The notes beneath the pieces are model-generated. The model worked only from the letters and a program-made list of their open reading frames with translations, had not been told where the DNA came from and made no database searches. Below, one piece after another: positions 53,488 to 62,445 of a stretch of DNA of 64,000 nt. The translations under genes were made by a program, and so were the position numbers. The stretch lies in the NCBI RefSeq assembly GCF_000153105.1, contig NZ_CH672376.1, forward strand, positions 549,092 to 613,091, read 5' to 3'. Within the stretch, counting starts at the first letter, position 1. Each line of letters starts with the position of its first letter. The DNA is from Blastopirellula marina DSM 3645. Lineage in GTDB: Bacteria > Planctomycetota > Planctomycetia > Pirellulales > Pirellulaceae.

Positions 53488-54102
53488 ATGTCTCGTTTTG
53501 CATTATTCGTCGCGCTTCTCGTTGGTGGGTTTGGCGCTGCTCCGGTTTCGGCCGCTCAACCGGCGGAAGAAGTCGAACTGGTCGATATGGACGAGCTGTA
53601 TCAGTTTGGACAGTTGGCCGCGACGCTGGCGACCTATCGCCCCAATCCGTATCTCTACCACGACGAAGCGATCAAGCTGCAAGCGATCGCCGATTCGCTC
53701 GTGGGACGAGAAGTGGAGTTCACCGCGGGGGTTCGCAACTTTGATCACGACGAAGTGATGGTCAACGTTTCGTGGGCTGGTCGCACATTGATTGCGATGC
53801 AGCACAGTCATCCGCCGATGTTTGGCAACAACGAAACTTGGATCTATCAGCCGATGCCGCGCCGCAACTTGTTTGTGCAGCCTGTCGGTTTGCGAATCGG
53901 TGAAGAGATTCCGTTTTCGCTGGTGCGCAAGCTGAATGTCGGCGACGGGCTCGTCTTTCGCGGCAAGATCGCGGCGGCGCCGACCTGGCTCACCTGCAAC
54001 ATGATTTTTCCGGCCGTTGGAGTCGTCATTTCGGACTGGCGAATCGTCGCCGCGAATCACAACGTCGTGGAAATCGATCTCGAAACTAGTAATCCTGACT
54101 AG
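53488..54102 (+). CDS. Secreted protein of unknown function
   Basis: A 204-residue protein with signal peptide FALFVALLVGGFGAAPVSA. After a short acidic segment (AEEVELVDMDELYQFGQLAA) it has an OB-like or beta-barrel-looking domain: VGREVEFTAGVRNFDHDEVM, VSWAGRTLIAMQHSHPP, RKLNVGDGLVFRGKIAAAP. I recognise no family; the pattern of a protein acting on mRNA-sized ligands cannot be inferred. ATG 53488 follows GGAAAG. The 299-bp upstream gap (from 53189) shows no other gene. Confidence 0.65.
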   Translation: MSRFALFVALLVGGFGAAPVSAAQPAEEVELVDMDELYQFGQLAATLATYRPNPYLYHDEAIKLQAIADSLVGREVEFTAGVRNFDHDEVMVNVSWAGRTLIAMQHSHPPMFGNNETWIYQPMPRRNLFVQPVGLRIGEEIPFSLVRKLNVGDGLVFRGKIAAAPTWLTCNMIFPAVGVVISDWRIVAANHNVVEIDLETSNPD

Positions 54103-54337
54103 CTTCGTCGCTGTGGGAGTGGCGCGGCGCCCACCGGGCCGGTACTCGCCGCCAGCGCAATTATTTGCCGAGAGAGCGCGAAATAGCCGCTATCGCGGCA
54201 AAATTCGGCCATTCCTGGGACAATGCGTCAGTCGTCGCTCGAACCGGCGTAGTGTAAGATAGAGTGCTTGGGCGACTGTTGATGGTCGCCGCTATGCACC
54301 AGGGCGAATTGTTCACTCTCCACCGGAACTGAGATTC

Positions 54338-55471
54338 ATGCGAATTGCGTCTGCCTGTTTGATCGCACTTCTGTTGGCCGTGTCTACCGCGACGGCGGCC
54401 GATACGCTTGGCGTTTCTAAGACAAAACCAGCCGAGGGCCCGTTTGTCGAAATCGACGGCGGCTTCATGGTCCCTTACGAAATCGACGTCCCTGGAACCC
54501 AGGTCAAACTGTCGATGGTTCCCGTCCCCGGCGGAACTCGCGTCATGGGCGAAGGCGCCGCCGCCTATACGGTCAAGATCGAGCCGTTCTGGATGTCGAA
54601 GACCGAAACGAGTTGGGCGCAGTACAAAGAGTTCATGGAGCTCTATGACATTTTCAAGAAGATCGAAGGCAACGGAGATCGCCTGGTCACGGACGACAAT
54701 AAAGTTGACGCCGTGACGATCCCAACACCGTTGTACGAACCGAGCTTCACCTTTGAGAATGGGGAAGACCCGCTGCAAGCGGCCGTTACCATGACGCAGT
54801 ACTCGGCGATGCAATACAGCAAATGGATGAGCGGCGTCACCGGCGACCAATACCGGTTGCCGAGCGAAGCCGAATGGGAACATGCGGCCGCCGGCGGCGT
54901 GGCCGGGCCCTACTCGTTTGGCGATGTCGACAAGATCGGCGATTACGCTTGGTATGTCGAAAACTCGGAAGGGGCTCAAAACAAGGTGGGCGAAAAGAAG
55001 CCGAATCCCTACGGCTTGTACGATATGCACGGCAACGTTTGGGAATGGGTGTTGGACGCCTATACCGAAGCGCCGCCAGAGACGCTGGCCGGTAAGACGG
55101 TCACCGTCGCTGAAGCGATTCAATGGCCGACCAAACCGTTCCCGCTCTGCACCAAGGGAGGTTCGTGGGACGACGACGCCGAAAATTGTAAGGTTACCTC
55201 CAAGCTGGGTTCGCATGATGACGATTGGAAAGCTTCCGATCCGAACATTCCGCTCAGCCCGTGGTGGTTCACGGAATACCCGGCGACCTGCGTCGGTTTC
55301 CGCCTGATGCGGCCGCTAACCAAATTGCCCAAGGCCGAGATGGTCAAATACTGGGACTCGCTTCCCGAGTTCCTACAGTTTGACGTCAACGATCGTCTGG
55401 GCGGCGGCCGCGGCGTGCTGGGCTTGGTCGACGAAAAGTTGCCGGCCGCGATCAAAAAGGTCGCCGACTAA
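54338..55471 (+). CDS. Secreted FGE/SUMF1-like protein, probably non-catalytic
   Basis: A 377-residue exported protein (signal CLIALLLAVSTATA) with a formylglycine-generating-enzyme fold: MVPVPGGTRVMG, WMSKTETSWAQYKEFM, RLPSEAEWEHAAAGG, GLYDMHGNVWEWV, KGGSWDDDAENC and CVGFRLMRP. In active FGE the GGS-x-x-C-x4-C copper site has two Cys; here the first is Asp and only the second Cys remains. It is therefore likely a binding or structural paralogue, as seen in many planctomycete FGE-fold proteins, rather than an activator of sulfatases. Start ATG 54338 follows a GGAACTGAGATTC leader. Confidence 0.87.
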   Translation: MRIASACLIALLLAVSTATAADTLGVSKTKPAEGPFVEIDGGFMVPYEIDVPGTQVKLSMVPVPGGTRVMGEGAAAYTVKIEPFWMSKTETSWAQYKEFMELYDIFKKIEGNGDRLVTDDNKVDAVTIPTPLYEPSFTFENGEDPLQAAVTMTQYSAMQYSKWMSGVTGDQYRLPSEAEWEHAAAGGVAGPYSFGDVDKIGDYAWYVENSEGAQNKVGEKKPNPYGLYDMHGNVWEWVLDAYTEAPPETLAGKTVTVAEAIQWPTKPFPLCTKGGSWDDDAENCKVTSKLGSHDDDWKASDPNIPLSPWWFTEYPATCVGFRLMRPLTKLPKAEMVKYWDSLPEFLQFDVNDRLGGGRGVLGLVDEKLPAAIKKVAD

Positions 55472-55496
55472 CCGTCGCACGCGCCTTATCCACACA

Positions 55497-55528
55497 ACGC
55501 CGCGGGTTTATCCCTCGGCGTTTTTTTT
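55497..55528 (+). terminator. Intrinsic terminator of the FGE-like gene
   Basis: ACGCCG-C-GGG, loop TTTAT, CCC-T-CGGCGT, followed by eight T. It lies 25 bp past the stop at 55471. Confidence 0.85.
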
Positions 55529-55636
55529 GCGCCGGCGATTCTCGTCATCGCTTTTGCGCAGGATGGGTTCATTCGCGGCCTAAGCCGATGAAATCTGCCC
55601 GAGAGCCAAAGCCCTCTACCATTGGAAAGATCGGCA

Positions 55637-56524
55637 ATGAAATTGCAAGTTTGGAGAGTCGCAACATTCGGGTTGGTCATTGCGGTCACCGCTGGGTGCT
55701 GCTTGATGGGGAGCATGCTTGCGATCAGCCGGGCGGAGGATAGCGTCGCACCAAAATCGATTTTGCAGATCGATGGATTGATCGCATTCTGGGATTTTCA
55801 GGAAGCGGAAGGCCAGCCGCGAATGTCCCAGGGACCCCACCAGTTTGCTCTCCAGGAACAAAACGGGCCGATCCAGAGGGTGCAGGAGGGAGTCTTCGGA
55901 TCGTACGCCGCTCGGATCCGGCTGGGACAGTTTTTCATGATCGACCGGCCTGACGTGGGTGCGTTGAATCAGCATGGTCCCGCTGCTCAAGTGACGGTCG
56001 TCGCTTGGGTTCGCCGCCAATCGAAGTCGCATTGGCAAGCTATTGCCGGGCTGTGGGATGAAACGCGCGGGCAACGACAATACTGCTTATTTCTTAATGC
56101 GCCGCGCGGTACGAAAGCGAGTGAAATGAAGCGGTATCCTCTTTCGAACCGAGTGCATGGACATGTCTCGAATGTCGGCGGAGCGACGCCGGGAGAAAAG
56201 TATTGCATTACCTATTCCAGCGGAGCAACCGAGATTCCGTTGGGGGAATGGGTCTGCATTGCGATGAGCTATGACGGACAAGCGTCGCGAGTCTATGTGA
56301 ATGGTAAATTGGACTCGCTGGACGACTACAATCCTTTTTCCGCTCCAGGCGGCCTGTTTGATGGAAAAAAGGAAGGCTCCCCCTTTACCGTTGGCGCCGT
56401 GCATCGCTCTAACGAGTGGGGGAATTTCTTTGGCGGCGATATCGGAGGCTTGGCCATCTTTAATCGAGCGCTCCGCGAAACGGAATTAGGCCAACTTGCC
56501 GGAGAAGGCGCCGCGACCGAATAA
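55637..56524 (+). CDS. Secreted LamG-domain protein
   Basis: A 295-residue exported protein with an N-terminal hydrophobic signal (VWRVATFGLVIAVTAG). One concanavalin/LamG-like domain fills the rest: GLIAFWDFQEAEGQP at the start, VTVVAWVRRQSKSHWQAIAG, ATEIPLGEWVCIAMSYDGQ then SRVYVNGKLDSLDDYN, and the closing IGGLAIFNRALRETELGQL. Expected to bind carbohydrate or a polymer outside the cell. Start ATG 55637 has GGAAAG about ten bases upstream. It is convergent with the cytochrome c protein gene; a weak CTGACG/CGTCAG hairpin lies between. Confidence 0.85.
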   Translation: MKLQVWRVATFGLVIAVTAGCCLMGSMLAISRAEDSVAPKSILQIDGLIAFWDFQEAEGQPRMSQGPHQFALQEQNGPIQRVQEGVFGSYAARIRLGQFFMIDRPDVGALNQHGPAAQVTVVAWVRRQSKSHWQAIAGLWDETRGQRQYCLFLNAPRGTKASEMKRYPLSNRVHGHVSNVGGATPGEKYCITYSSGATEIPLGEWVCIAMSYDGQASRVYVNGKLDSLDDYNPFSAPGGLFDGKKEGSPFTVGAVHRSNEWGNFFGGDIGGLAIFNRALRETELGQLAGEGAATE

Positions 56525-56553
56525 CCCGGGCCAGACTGGCGCCTGACGCGGCG

Positions 56554-59553
56554 TCAGTCCTGCTGCATCAGGTAAGTCACAAGGTCGGCCATCTTTTCGT
56601 GCGAGATTGATTTGCCAAAGCCTTCCGGCATCAGGCTCTTTCCGGTGGATTGCAGCTCTTCGATATCTTCCCGAAAGATGGCGGTCGATTCGCCATTGGC
56701 TTGCAGGATTGTCAGGCTATGATCCGATTCGTGCGTGATGATTCCTGAAATCACGCGGCCATCGATCGTAGCGATCAGATAGTTCAGGTACTTCGAGTCG
56801 ACCGACTTATTGGGGGCGACAATTGCTTCCAGCAGGTTCTTGGGCGTTCGGTTGGTCAATGATCCCAAGTTGGGTCCGACCTGACCGCCTGCGTCGCGAA
56901 AGCGATGGCAAACGCTGCAGTTCTTTTGGAAGACGATTTTTCCTCGCCCCGCGTCTCCTTGATCAACGAGAATGGTCGTAGAGCTCATCTCCTTCTTCGA
57001 CCCGGCAGGGCTCTCGAAATAGACCCGAAATTGATCCGCCGCAGGGTGATGGAGAAAGCGTTGTTGCAGCGCCAAATCGATATCCGCCGCGACGAGCCTG
57101 CGATCACGCAGCGCCTGAACGAATCGGTCGTGCCAGGCGGGTTGAGATGCGATTACTTCAAGAACGGTGCGTCGCATTTGCGGAGAATAGGCGGACCAAC
57201 CCAAGAGCAACACGTCGCAGCATTCTGGCGTAGACTGTTCCCCGAGTCGGCGGATCAGGGCTTTCTGAAGATCCGAGGAGACCGTGGGCTGCAAGACTTG
57301 CGTGGCCAATTGAAGGTCGGCTGAAAGTTTGTCGGGAACCAGGAACAGCGAATTGATCGCCAACGATTTTAGCCAAGTGGGAGCCGTATCAGACGCAATC
57401 AGATCACGTGACGTCTGGGCGACCTGCGGAATTGCTGCGATCGCCTGGGCGGGAAGTTTTTCCCTCTGGCTCTTAGGCAAACGGCTGACAATGTCGATGG
57501 CGATCATCGTCCTGGCAAGGTCTTGCGCTTCGCCTAGATTTGTCGAAAACGTGTGGAGCAGCGGCTGATGCACATCCAGCGCCAACGCCATACGCATCAC
57601 GTCACGGTAAACTTCTCGGACCGAATCGTTTTCAAGCGGCAATTCTGAGATGGATCGAGCGACCGCGGCAATATTCTCCGCGGTCAGCGAGCTCAAAAGG
57701 GCCGTGCGAGTCCACTTGGTTGCGAGATGCTTGGGCAGCAACTTCGCCATGAGCGCGGCGGCGAAAGGTTGGTTCCATTGTCCCAGCGAGCAGGCCAGTT
57801 GAAATTGAATGACCGGATCCGGATCTTCGGCCAAGTTGGCGATCGCCTGGGAAAGCTCGGGGCCGGGATCGGCGATGTTCTCCGCCATTCTCAGGCTATG
57901 CCGGCGAATCGGCATGGCCGGATCTGCGAGGCCTTTGACGAGCAGTCTTTCGTCGATTTTGCCGACGCCATGCAAGGCGTAAAGTGCATTGAGCCGACCC
58001 AACGGCGTGCGGTCTTGGCTTAAGAAATCGCGGAGCGTGGTTTCCAAAGCGGGATCTTGAGTTTCGAGAAGCAGTCGCTTCGCGGCGTCACGAATCCAAC
58101 CGTTGGAATGATCCAACAGTTCGACCAGCGCCGCGGTCGATTGTTCACCGAGTCGAACAGGAGGGTCGGCGACACCGGCCTCGGGAACAACGCGATAGAT
58201 CCGCCCTCGGCCATCGCCGGCACGAAGATAGGGCGCAACTGCCTGTTTACCCGCTTCGGGCAGCCAATGAGGGTGTTCGATCACGTAACGATACATGTCG
58301 ACCACCCAGAGGGCGCCGTCCGGTCCGGTTCGCACCATGACGGGGCGACACCAGCGGTCTTGCGAGGCCAGAAAGTCAACGGCCTCGTCTGCGGAATCTC
58401 GCTGCATCGTAAAACTGACCCCCTGGCGCGTCAGGACGTTGCGCTGAATGACGTTATGGACCGGCTCGCAGGTAAAGCTATGCGCGACGGCGCCATCTTG
58501 GCGATCGGGAAAGAGCAGGGAATCGCGATAGACCATGCCAGAGCAAGCAGAGGTAAAGCGTCCCGATTGTTGATGGGAGTGAAATCGCGATTCAATTTCG
58601 CTGATCGGATAGACGCGTGGATTGGCCTTGGTGAGCAGGGACCGCGATTCCGGTGCGATCAAGTGAGGGTTTCTCTGGAGATACTTCTCCTCAAGCACAT
58701 AATGCCAAAGTGGGAAGCTGTTCTGCACGCCAAACCAGTTGCCCCACCCATCGGTGTTTCGGCCAAACTGCGAGGGCCCCGAAAGAGGTTCAACAGCGCC
58801 GGTGGTAGGGTGAAATCGAAAGTCGCGGCTGCCGATTTGAAACAGCTCGCCGGTCCGATGAGACTTGATTTTTGTCCCGCTGCCGTAGGATGACGCATGG
58901 CTGCCGCTCGCGCAATAGATCCAGCCATCCAGCCCCCACCGCAGTCCGTTCATTCGCAGCTGCTGGTTTCCTTCGTGAAAGCCGCTGAAGAGCACCTCTT
59001 TGTGATCGCAAACGCTGTCGTCGTTGGTGTCAGTCAGATAGAGGATCTCCGGCGCCGCGGTAACGATCACGCCGTCGTTCCAGGCAACGATTCCGTTGGG
59101 AAAGTTCAGCCCCTCGATAAAGAGCGTGGACTTGTCGTACGGACCATCCGCAGTGGTGTTTTCGAGAACTCGAACGCGGCCTCCCGGCTTCCCGTTCCCA
59201 TCCAGGCCGTTGGGATAGTCGGCCATCTCGACAACCCACAACCGACCATCCGCGTCCCAGTCAATCGCGACCGGATCCATGGTCAGCGGTTCCGCCGCCA
59301 TTAACTCGACGCGAAAGCCAGCGCGAGCCTTCCAGGCCGCAAGGCCTGCTTGGGGTTCCAGCGGCTTGGTAGGAGCCGGCGATTCGTCGGCCGGCAGGAA
59401 GGTCGGTTCCGCTGCGGTAGAAGTTGGTAGATCAACGCTAACGAGCGTCCAAGCCGCAAGGAGCACACCCAGAAGTCCCGCGGTCGGGCGAAGGTTCATG
59501 GAGATGCGATGCGTCTTCGTAGATGGGGCCTGCGTAGTAAATTGTCTGGCCAC
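56554..59553 (-). CDS. PVC-type membrane-bound dehydrogenase / HEAT / cytochrome c protein
   Basis: A 999-residue secreted protein with the planctomycete-verrucomicrobial three-part layout. Residues ~65-470 form a PVC-type beta-propeller (VDWD-like VAIDWDADGRLWVVEMADYP, VWVVDMYRYVIEHPHW). Residues ~480-860 are HEAT-like helices. The C-terminal ~120 residues are a cytochrome c/heme domain with CSVCH (879-883) and distal MPEGF. Likely an extracytoplasmic electron-transfer or sugar-oxidising protein; the substrate is unknown. GTG 59553 has GGAG eight bases upstream; ATG 59499 would be the alternative, nearer to the signal peptide (LLGVLLAAWTLVSVDL). Confidence 0.9.
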   Translation of the reverse strand: MARQFTTQAPSTKTHRISMNLRPTAGLLGVLLAAWTLVSVDLPTSTAAEPTFLPADESPAPTKPLEPQAGLAAWKARAGFRVELMAAEPLTMDPVAIDWDADGRLWVVEMADYPNGLDGNGKPGGRVRVLENTTADGPYDKSTLFIEGLNFPNGIVAWNDGVIVTAAPEILYLTDTNDDSVCDHKEVLFSGFHEGNQQLRMNGLRWGLDGWIYCASGSHASSYGSGTKIKSHRTGELFQIGSRDFRFHPTTGAVEPLSGPSQFGRNTDGWGNWFGVQNSFPLWHYVLEEKYLQRNPHLIAPESRSLLTKANPRVYPISEIESRFHSHQQSGRFTSACSGMVYRDSLLFPDRQDGAVAHSFTCEPVHNVIQRNVLTRQGVSFTMQRDSADEAVDFLASQDRWCRPVMVRTGPDGALWVVDMYRYVIEHPHWLPEAGKQAVAPYLRAGDGRGRIYRVVPEAGVADPPVRLGEQSTAALVELLDHSNGWIRDAAKRLLLETQDPALETTLRDFLSQDRTPLGRLNALYALHGVGKIDERLLVKGLADPAMPIRRHSLRMAENIADPGPELSQAIANLAEDPDPVIQFQLACSLGQWNQPFAAALMAKLLPKHLATKWTRTALLSSLTAENIAAVARSISELPLENDSVREVYRDVMRMALALDVHQPLLHTFSTNLGEAQDLARTMIAIDIVSRLPKSQREKLPAQAIAAIPQVAQTSRDLIASDTAPTWLKSLAINSLFLVPDKLSADLQLATQVLQPTVSSDLQKALIRRLGEQSTPECCDVLLLGWSAYSPQMRRTVLEVIASQPAWHDRFVQALRDRRLVAADIDLALQQRFLHHPAADQFRVYFESPAGSKKEMSSTTILVDQGDAGRGKIVFQKNCSVCHRFRDAGGQVGPNLGSLTNRTPKNLLEAIVAPNKSVDSKYLNYLIATIDGRVISGIITHESDHSLTILQANGESTAIFREDIEELQSTGKSLMPEGFGKSISHEKMADLVTYLMQQD

Positions 59554-59877
59554 AACGATAGCTCCGAGGGAGGTGCGGTTGAGTGACAGATCAGTGTACC
59601 AACAGTACGGGCCGAAGCAAGAGAATACTCCGGAGGCTCACTGCTCGAGGGATTCATTCCGGTCGGATTACTGGTCCGCTCAAGCTAACTTGCAGAGGAG
59701 CAGAGGCATCCCCACGAACCCGCTTCGCCGGCCCCAGAACAGGAGCCAGTGTAGGGCGATAGCAATGCTGCTTTTTTAACGATCAGCAAAATGCTGCATA
59801 ACGGCGTTAAGACTTCGGGCACGGAAACCGCTAGGTGAAGAAAGCTTGAGCCCCGTGATCTGTGGCGGGTCGACAAT
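59554..59877. other. 324-bp intergenic region
   Basis: It should hold the promoter of the cytochrome c gene and the end of the leftward polysaccharide operon. I see no clear terminator; the small open frames (59685-59876) have no coding character. Confidence 0.4.
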
Positions 59878-61461
59878 TTACTCTTGATTGGATTTTGGCT
59901 GATTCAAATCAAAGATGACGTACTTGCCGTTAACGCCTGCTGATATCGTGTATTTTTCGGTAAGGTGTTGGAGGATTTCTTGTTCGCCGTGCACACGTTC
60001 GGTCAAGATGACGACGAAATGGGTCGCTCCACTCTTTCGGAAATTTTCGAGTCGCGTCGTAAAGGATTCAATCTCTTCGCCAGCAGCACGTTGCAGCTTG
60101 ATGTCGCCACCATGGGGCCAGTGTTTTGCATCTAAGTAGCTGTGATATTTCAGGCCCCTAGCATAATCGTCAGTAATCGCCACGACGTTACTTCCCACTC
60201 CAACGGCTCGGCCAATTGCAACATACTCTCCCCCAGTTAGCGGTTCATAATAGGATTGTATTTCTGGTCCCGCCGAAAATCCTATTAGCGTTAGCCAGAC
60301 CGTAAGCAGTATGATTCCTGTCGCTGTGCGAGCGTTCTGACTTGCCTGCTGGAACAGCCCATCAATCAGTGGACAAAGGCAAATGCTTACCAGTGGGATT
60401 AGCACTGCACAATAGTAAGTGTGACTCATGCTCCGATAGTTGGTGGCGATCACGAAGACCATGTACCCCGCAAGTAAGCCGAGGTAAGTCCAGCGCCATC
60501 GATCGCCGCTGAACAGCACGATGCCTAAGACCACAAACAGCAGGGTTGCCCATCCATAGTAATCCTCTAGGTATTGAATCCATTGTCCCCACATGGACAT
60601 GTCCCAAAGCAATGCTGGCAAAAAAGAGACGCCTTGCTGTTGCGGACAAACGACTTGAATCCACAAAATGCTTGGCAACGCGCAGAGGATTCCAAACGCA
60701 TACCAGCGCGGGTCGGTCAGAAGGCGTTTGATTCCCAACGCCGTCAATCCTAATCCTGTAAATCCCGCACACAGAGGAAAAAACATAAAGCCAGGTTTCG
60801 CAAGTAAAAGCATTCCGCAAGCCGTTCCCAGCCAGAGAACGCGCCGCCAAGTGGTTGGATACCCAGAGCGAAGAACCAGCCAAAGAGCCAGCAAAAACGT
60901 GGCGATCATCAAGGGTTCCGGCTGGAACGTGCGGGACACGATCAAGCCCAAGGGACTATTCATGTAAAAGCCGACCGCCGCCATCTGAGTGATCGGGCTT
61001 TTGGTTAATTGGAGGACAGTCAGGAATAAGGCCGCTCCCCCTGCTAGCCATACAAGTGTTGAAAAATAGGTCGAAACATAGGGCGATTCTCTACCGATAA
61101 CAAGATAAGCCAAAGCGGTAAACAACTCGTTAACAGGCGGTTCGTAGACTTCCTCTTTGGAAACTTTCTGATAGTAGATTTGCTCTTTATCGGATTGTTG
61201 AGAGGAAGGTGTGAGCGCCAAATAGATGTCCCGTGCTCGCAACGCTGACATGTATTGCCGCATAATGTGGTAGGTTGAGGGCCACCGATCGCAATTTTCG
61301 ACGCGCTGCCACGCGCCCCAAATCACGAGCCAGGCCAGGGCGGAATAGGCGACAACTCGAATCCAATCGTAGGTCTGTGGAGCGTTCGGTGCAGCGCTAT
61401 CCGCTGTTGGTCCTGAAGCGTTGCTCTTCTGCGCTTTAGAGCCCTTCTTTTTTATTGTCAT
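59878..61461 (-). CDS. GT-C-type membrane glycosyltransferase (ArnT/PMT-like)
   Basis: A 527-residue polytopic protein with about ten helices. After a Lys-rich N-terminus and first helix (VVAYSALAWLVIWGAW), the first loop contains the acidic segment EEVYEPPVNELFTAL expected for GT-C active sites. Several helices follow (LALWLVLRSG, GTACGMLLLAKPGFMFFP, LLFVVLGIVLFSG), then a soluble C-terminal region (RAVGVGSNVVAITDDYARG). It probably transfers a sugar from a lipid carrier outside the membrane. ATG 61461 overlaps the stop of the GT2 gene by one base (TGATG), indicating translational coupling. Confidence 0.82.
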   Translation of the reverse strand: MTIKKKGSKAQKSNASGPTADSAAPNAPQTYDWIRVVAYSALAWLVIWGAWQRVENCDRWPSTYHIMRQYMSALRARDIYLALTPSSQQSDKEQIYYQKVSKEEVYEPPVNELFTALAYLVIGRESPYVSTYFSTLVWLAGGAALFLTVLQLTKSPITQMAAVGFYMNSPLGLIVSRTFQPEPLMIATFLLALWLVLRSGYPTTWRRVLWLGTACGMLLLAKPGFMFFPLCAGFTGLGLTALGIKRLLTDPRWYAFGILCALPSILWIQVVCPQQQGVSFLPALLWDMSMWGQWIQYLEDYYGWATLLFVVLGIVLFSGDRWRWTYLGLLAGYMVFVIATNYRSMSHTYYCAVLIPLVSICLCPLIDGLFQQASQNARTATGIILLTVWLTLIGFSAGPEIQSYYEPLTGGEYVAIGRAVGVGSNVVAITDDYARGLKYHSYLDAKHWPHGGDIKLQRAAGEEIESFTTRLENFRKSGATHFVVILTERVHGEQEILQHLTEKYTISAGVNGKYVIFDLNQPKSNQE

Positions 61462-62399
61462 CAATCTGCTGTTTCTTTGGCTTCAACTTCGGTGAGAATG
61501 CTGCGTAGCCCTCGTGTTGCTCGATCACCGTCGTCTTGCTTCTCCGAGGGCAGTTCGGCATCGGGCTGTTCGTCGGAGGAAAACGCCGGGGTATCGCCCG
61601 AGGGTCGCAGGTCCGGATCATCAGAAGCGTGAGCAGTCGAGTGAAAGTCCGACTCGATTTGCCGCCTGTAATCTCCGCGGCTGAAGTATTTCTCCAGCCA
61701 GACGTACATCGTGATGAAAAAATAGCGGCTCCCCATTTCACGAATTTTGAGCTTCGCCAGTCCCGTTCGACGATTTCGCCAGGTGATCGGAATTATTGTC
61801 CAGGTATACCCGCGTACGATCGCTTTGAGCGGCAACTCGACGGTGAGGTTAAAATGGGGCGCCAAGAGGGGGCGGCAGCCGTCGATCACTTCACGGCGAT
61901 AGGCCTTAAACGCGTTCGTCGTATCGTTCAGCTTGATGCGAAACACCATTTTGATGAACAAGTTGGCCATTCGGTTTAGCATCCATTTAATGGTCGGATA
62001 GTCAATGACTCCTCCCCCCTTGATGAAGCGGCTGCCAAAGACGCACTCGTAGCCTTCCTTGAGTTTCTCCCAGTAGACGACCACATCGCGGCAATCGTCC
62101 GACTCATCCGCCATCATGATCACCACGGCGTCGCCCGTGTAATGTTGCAAGCCGTATTGGATTGCGCGGCCAAAGCCGTGCGGACCAGGATTGCTCACCG
62201 GCTTGACTTCGGGAGTTTCGCCGGCGACCTTTTGCAAAACCTCCCACGTCTGGTCAGTGCTTCCGTCATCGACCACCACGATTTCGTGGGGCACCTTTTG
62301 CAGACGCAACTCCAAGTGCAGATGCTCCACGGTGGACGCAATACAACCCTCCTCGTTGCGAGCCGGAATAACTACCGAGAGTTTATTGAGCGTATTCAT
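61461..62399 (-). CDS. Glycosyltransferase family 2 (DPM1-like)
   Basis: A 312-residue GT-A enzyme. It starts with LSVVIPARNEEGCI, has VVVDDGSTDQTWEVL, the DxD-type MMADESDD and GSRFIKGGGVIDYP, typical of dolichol- or polyprenol-phosphate sugar transferases. The last ~60 residues are a charged, Asp/Ser-rich tail without a domain I recognise. It would load a sugar onto the lipid carrier used by the downstream GT-C protein. ATG 62399 lies beside the family start; the longer upstream frame overlaps the epimerase gene. Confidence 0.9.
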   Translation of the reverse strand: MNTLNKLSVVIPARNEEGCIASTVEHLHLELRLQKVPHEIVVVDDGSTDQTWEVLQKVAGETPEVKPVSNPGPHGFGRAIQYGLQHYTGDAVVIMMADESDDCRDVVVYWEKLKEGYECVFGSRFIKGGGVIDYPTIKWMLNRMANLFIKMVFRIKLNDTTNAFKAYRREVIDGCRPLLAPHFNLTVELPLKAIVRGYTWTIIPITWRNRRTGLAKLKIREMGSRYFFITMYVWLEKYFSRGDYRRQIESDFHSTAHASDDPDLRPSGDTPAFSSDEQPDAELPSEKQDDGDRATRGLRSILTEVEAKETAD

Positions 62400-62445
62400 A
62401 GCGAGGGTTATAAATGCTGGGAAAATCGGGAAGCGGATGCGTACA

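Noticed and set aside
54161-55216. A 351-codon leftward frame opposite the FGE-like gene
   Set aside because: The plus-strand gene has a signal peptide and full FGE motifs; the antisense frame has none.
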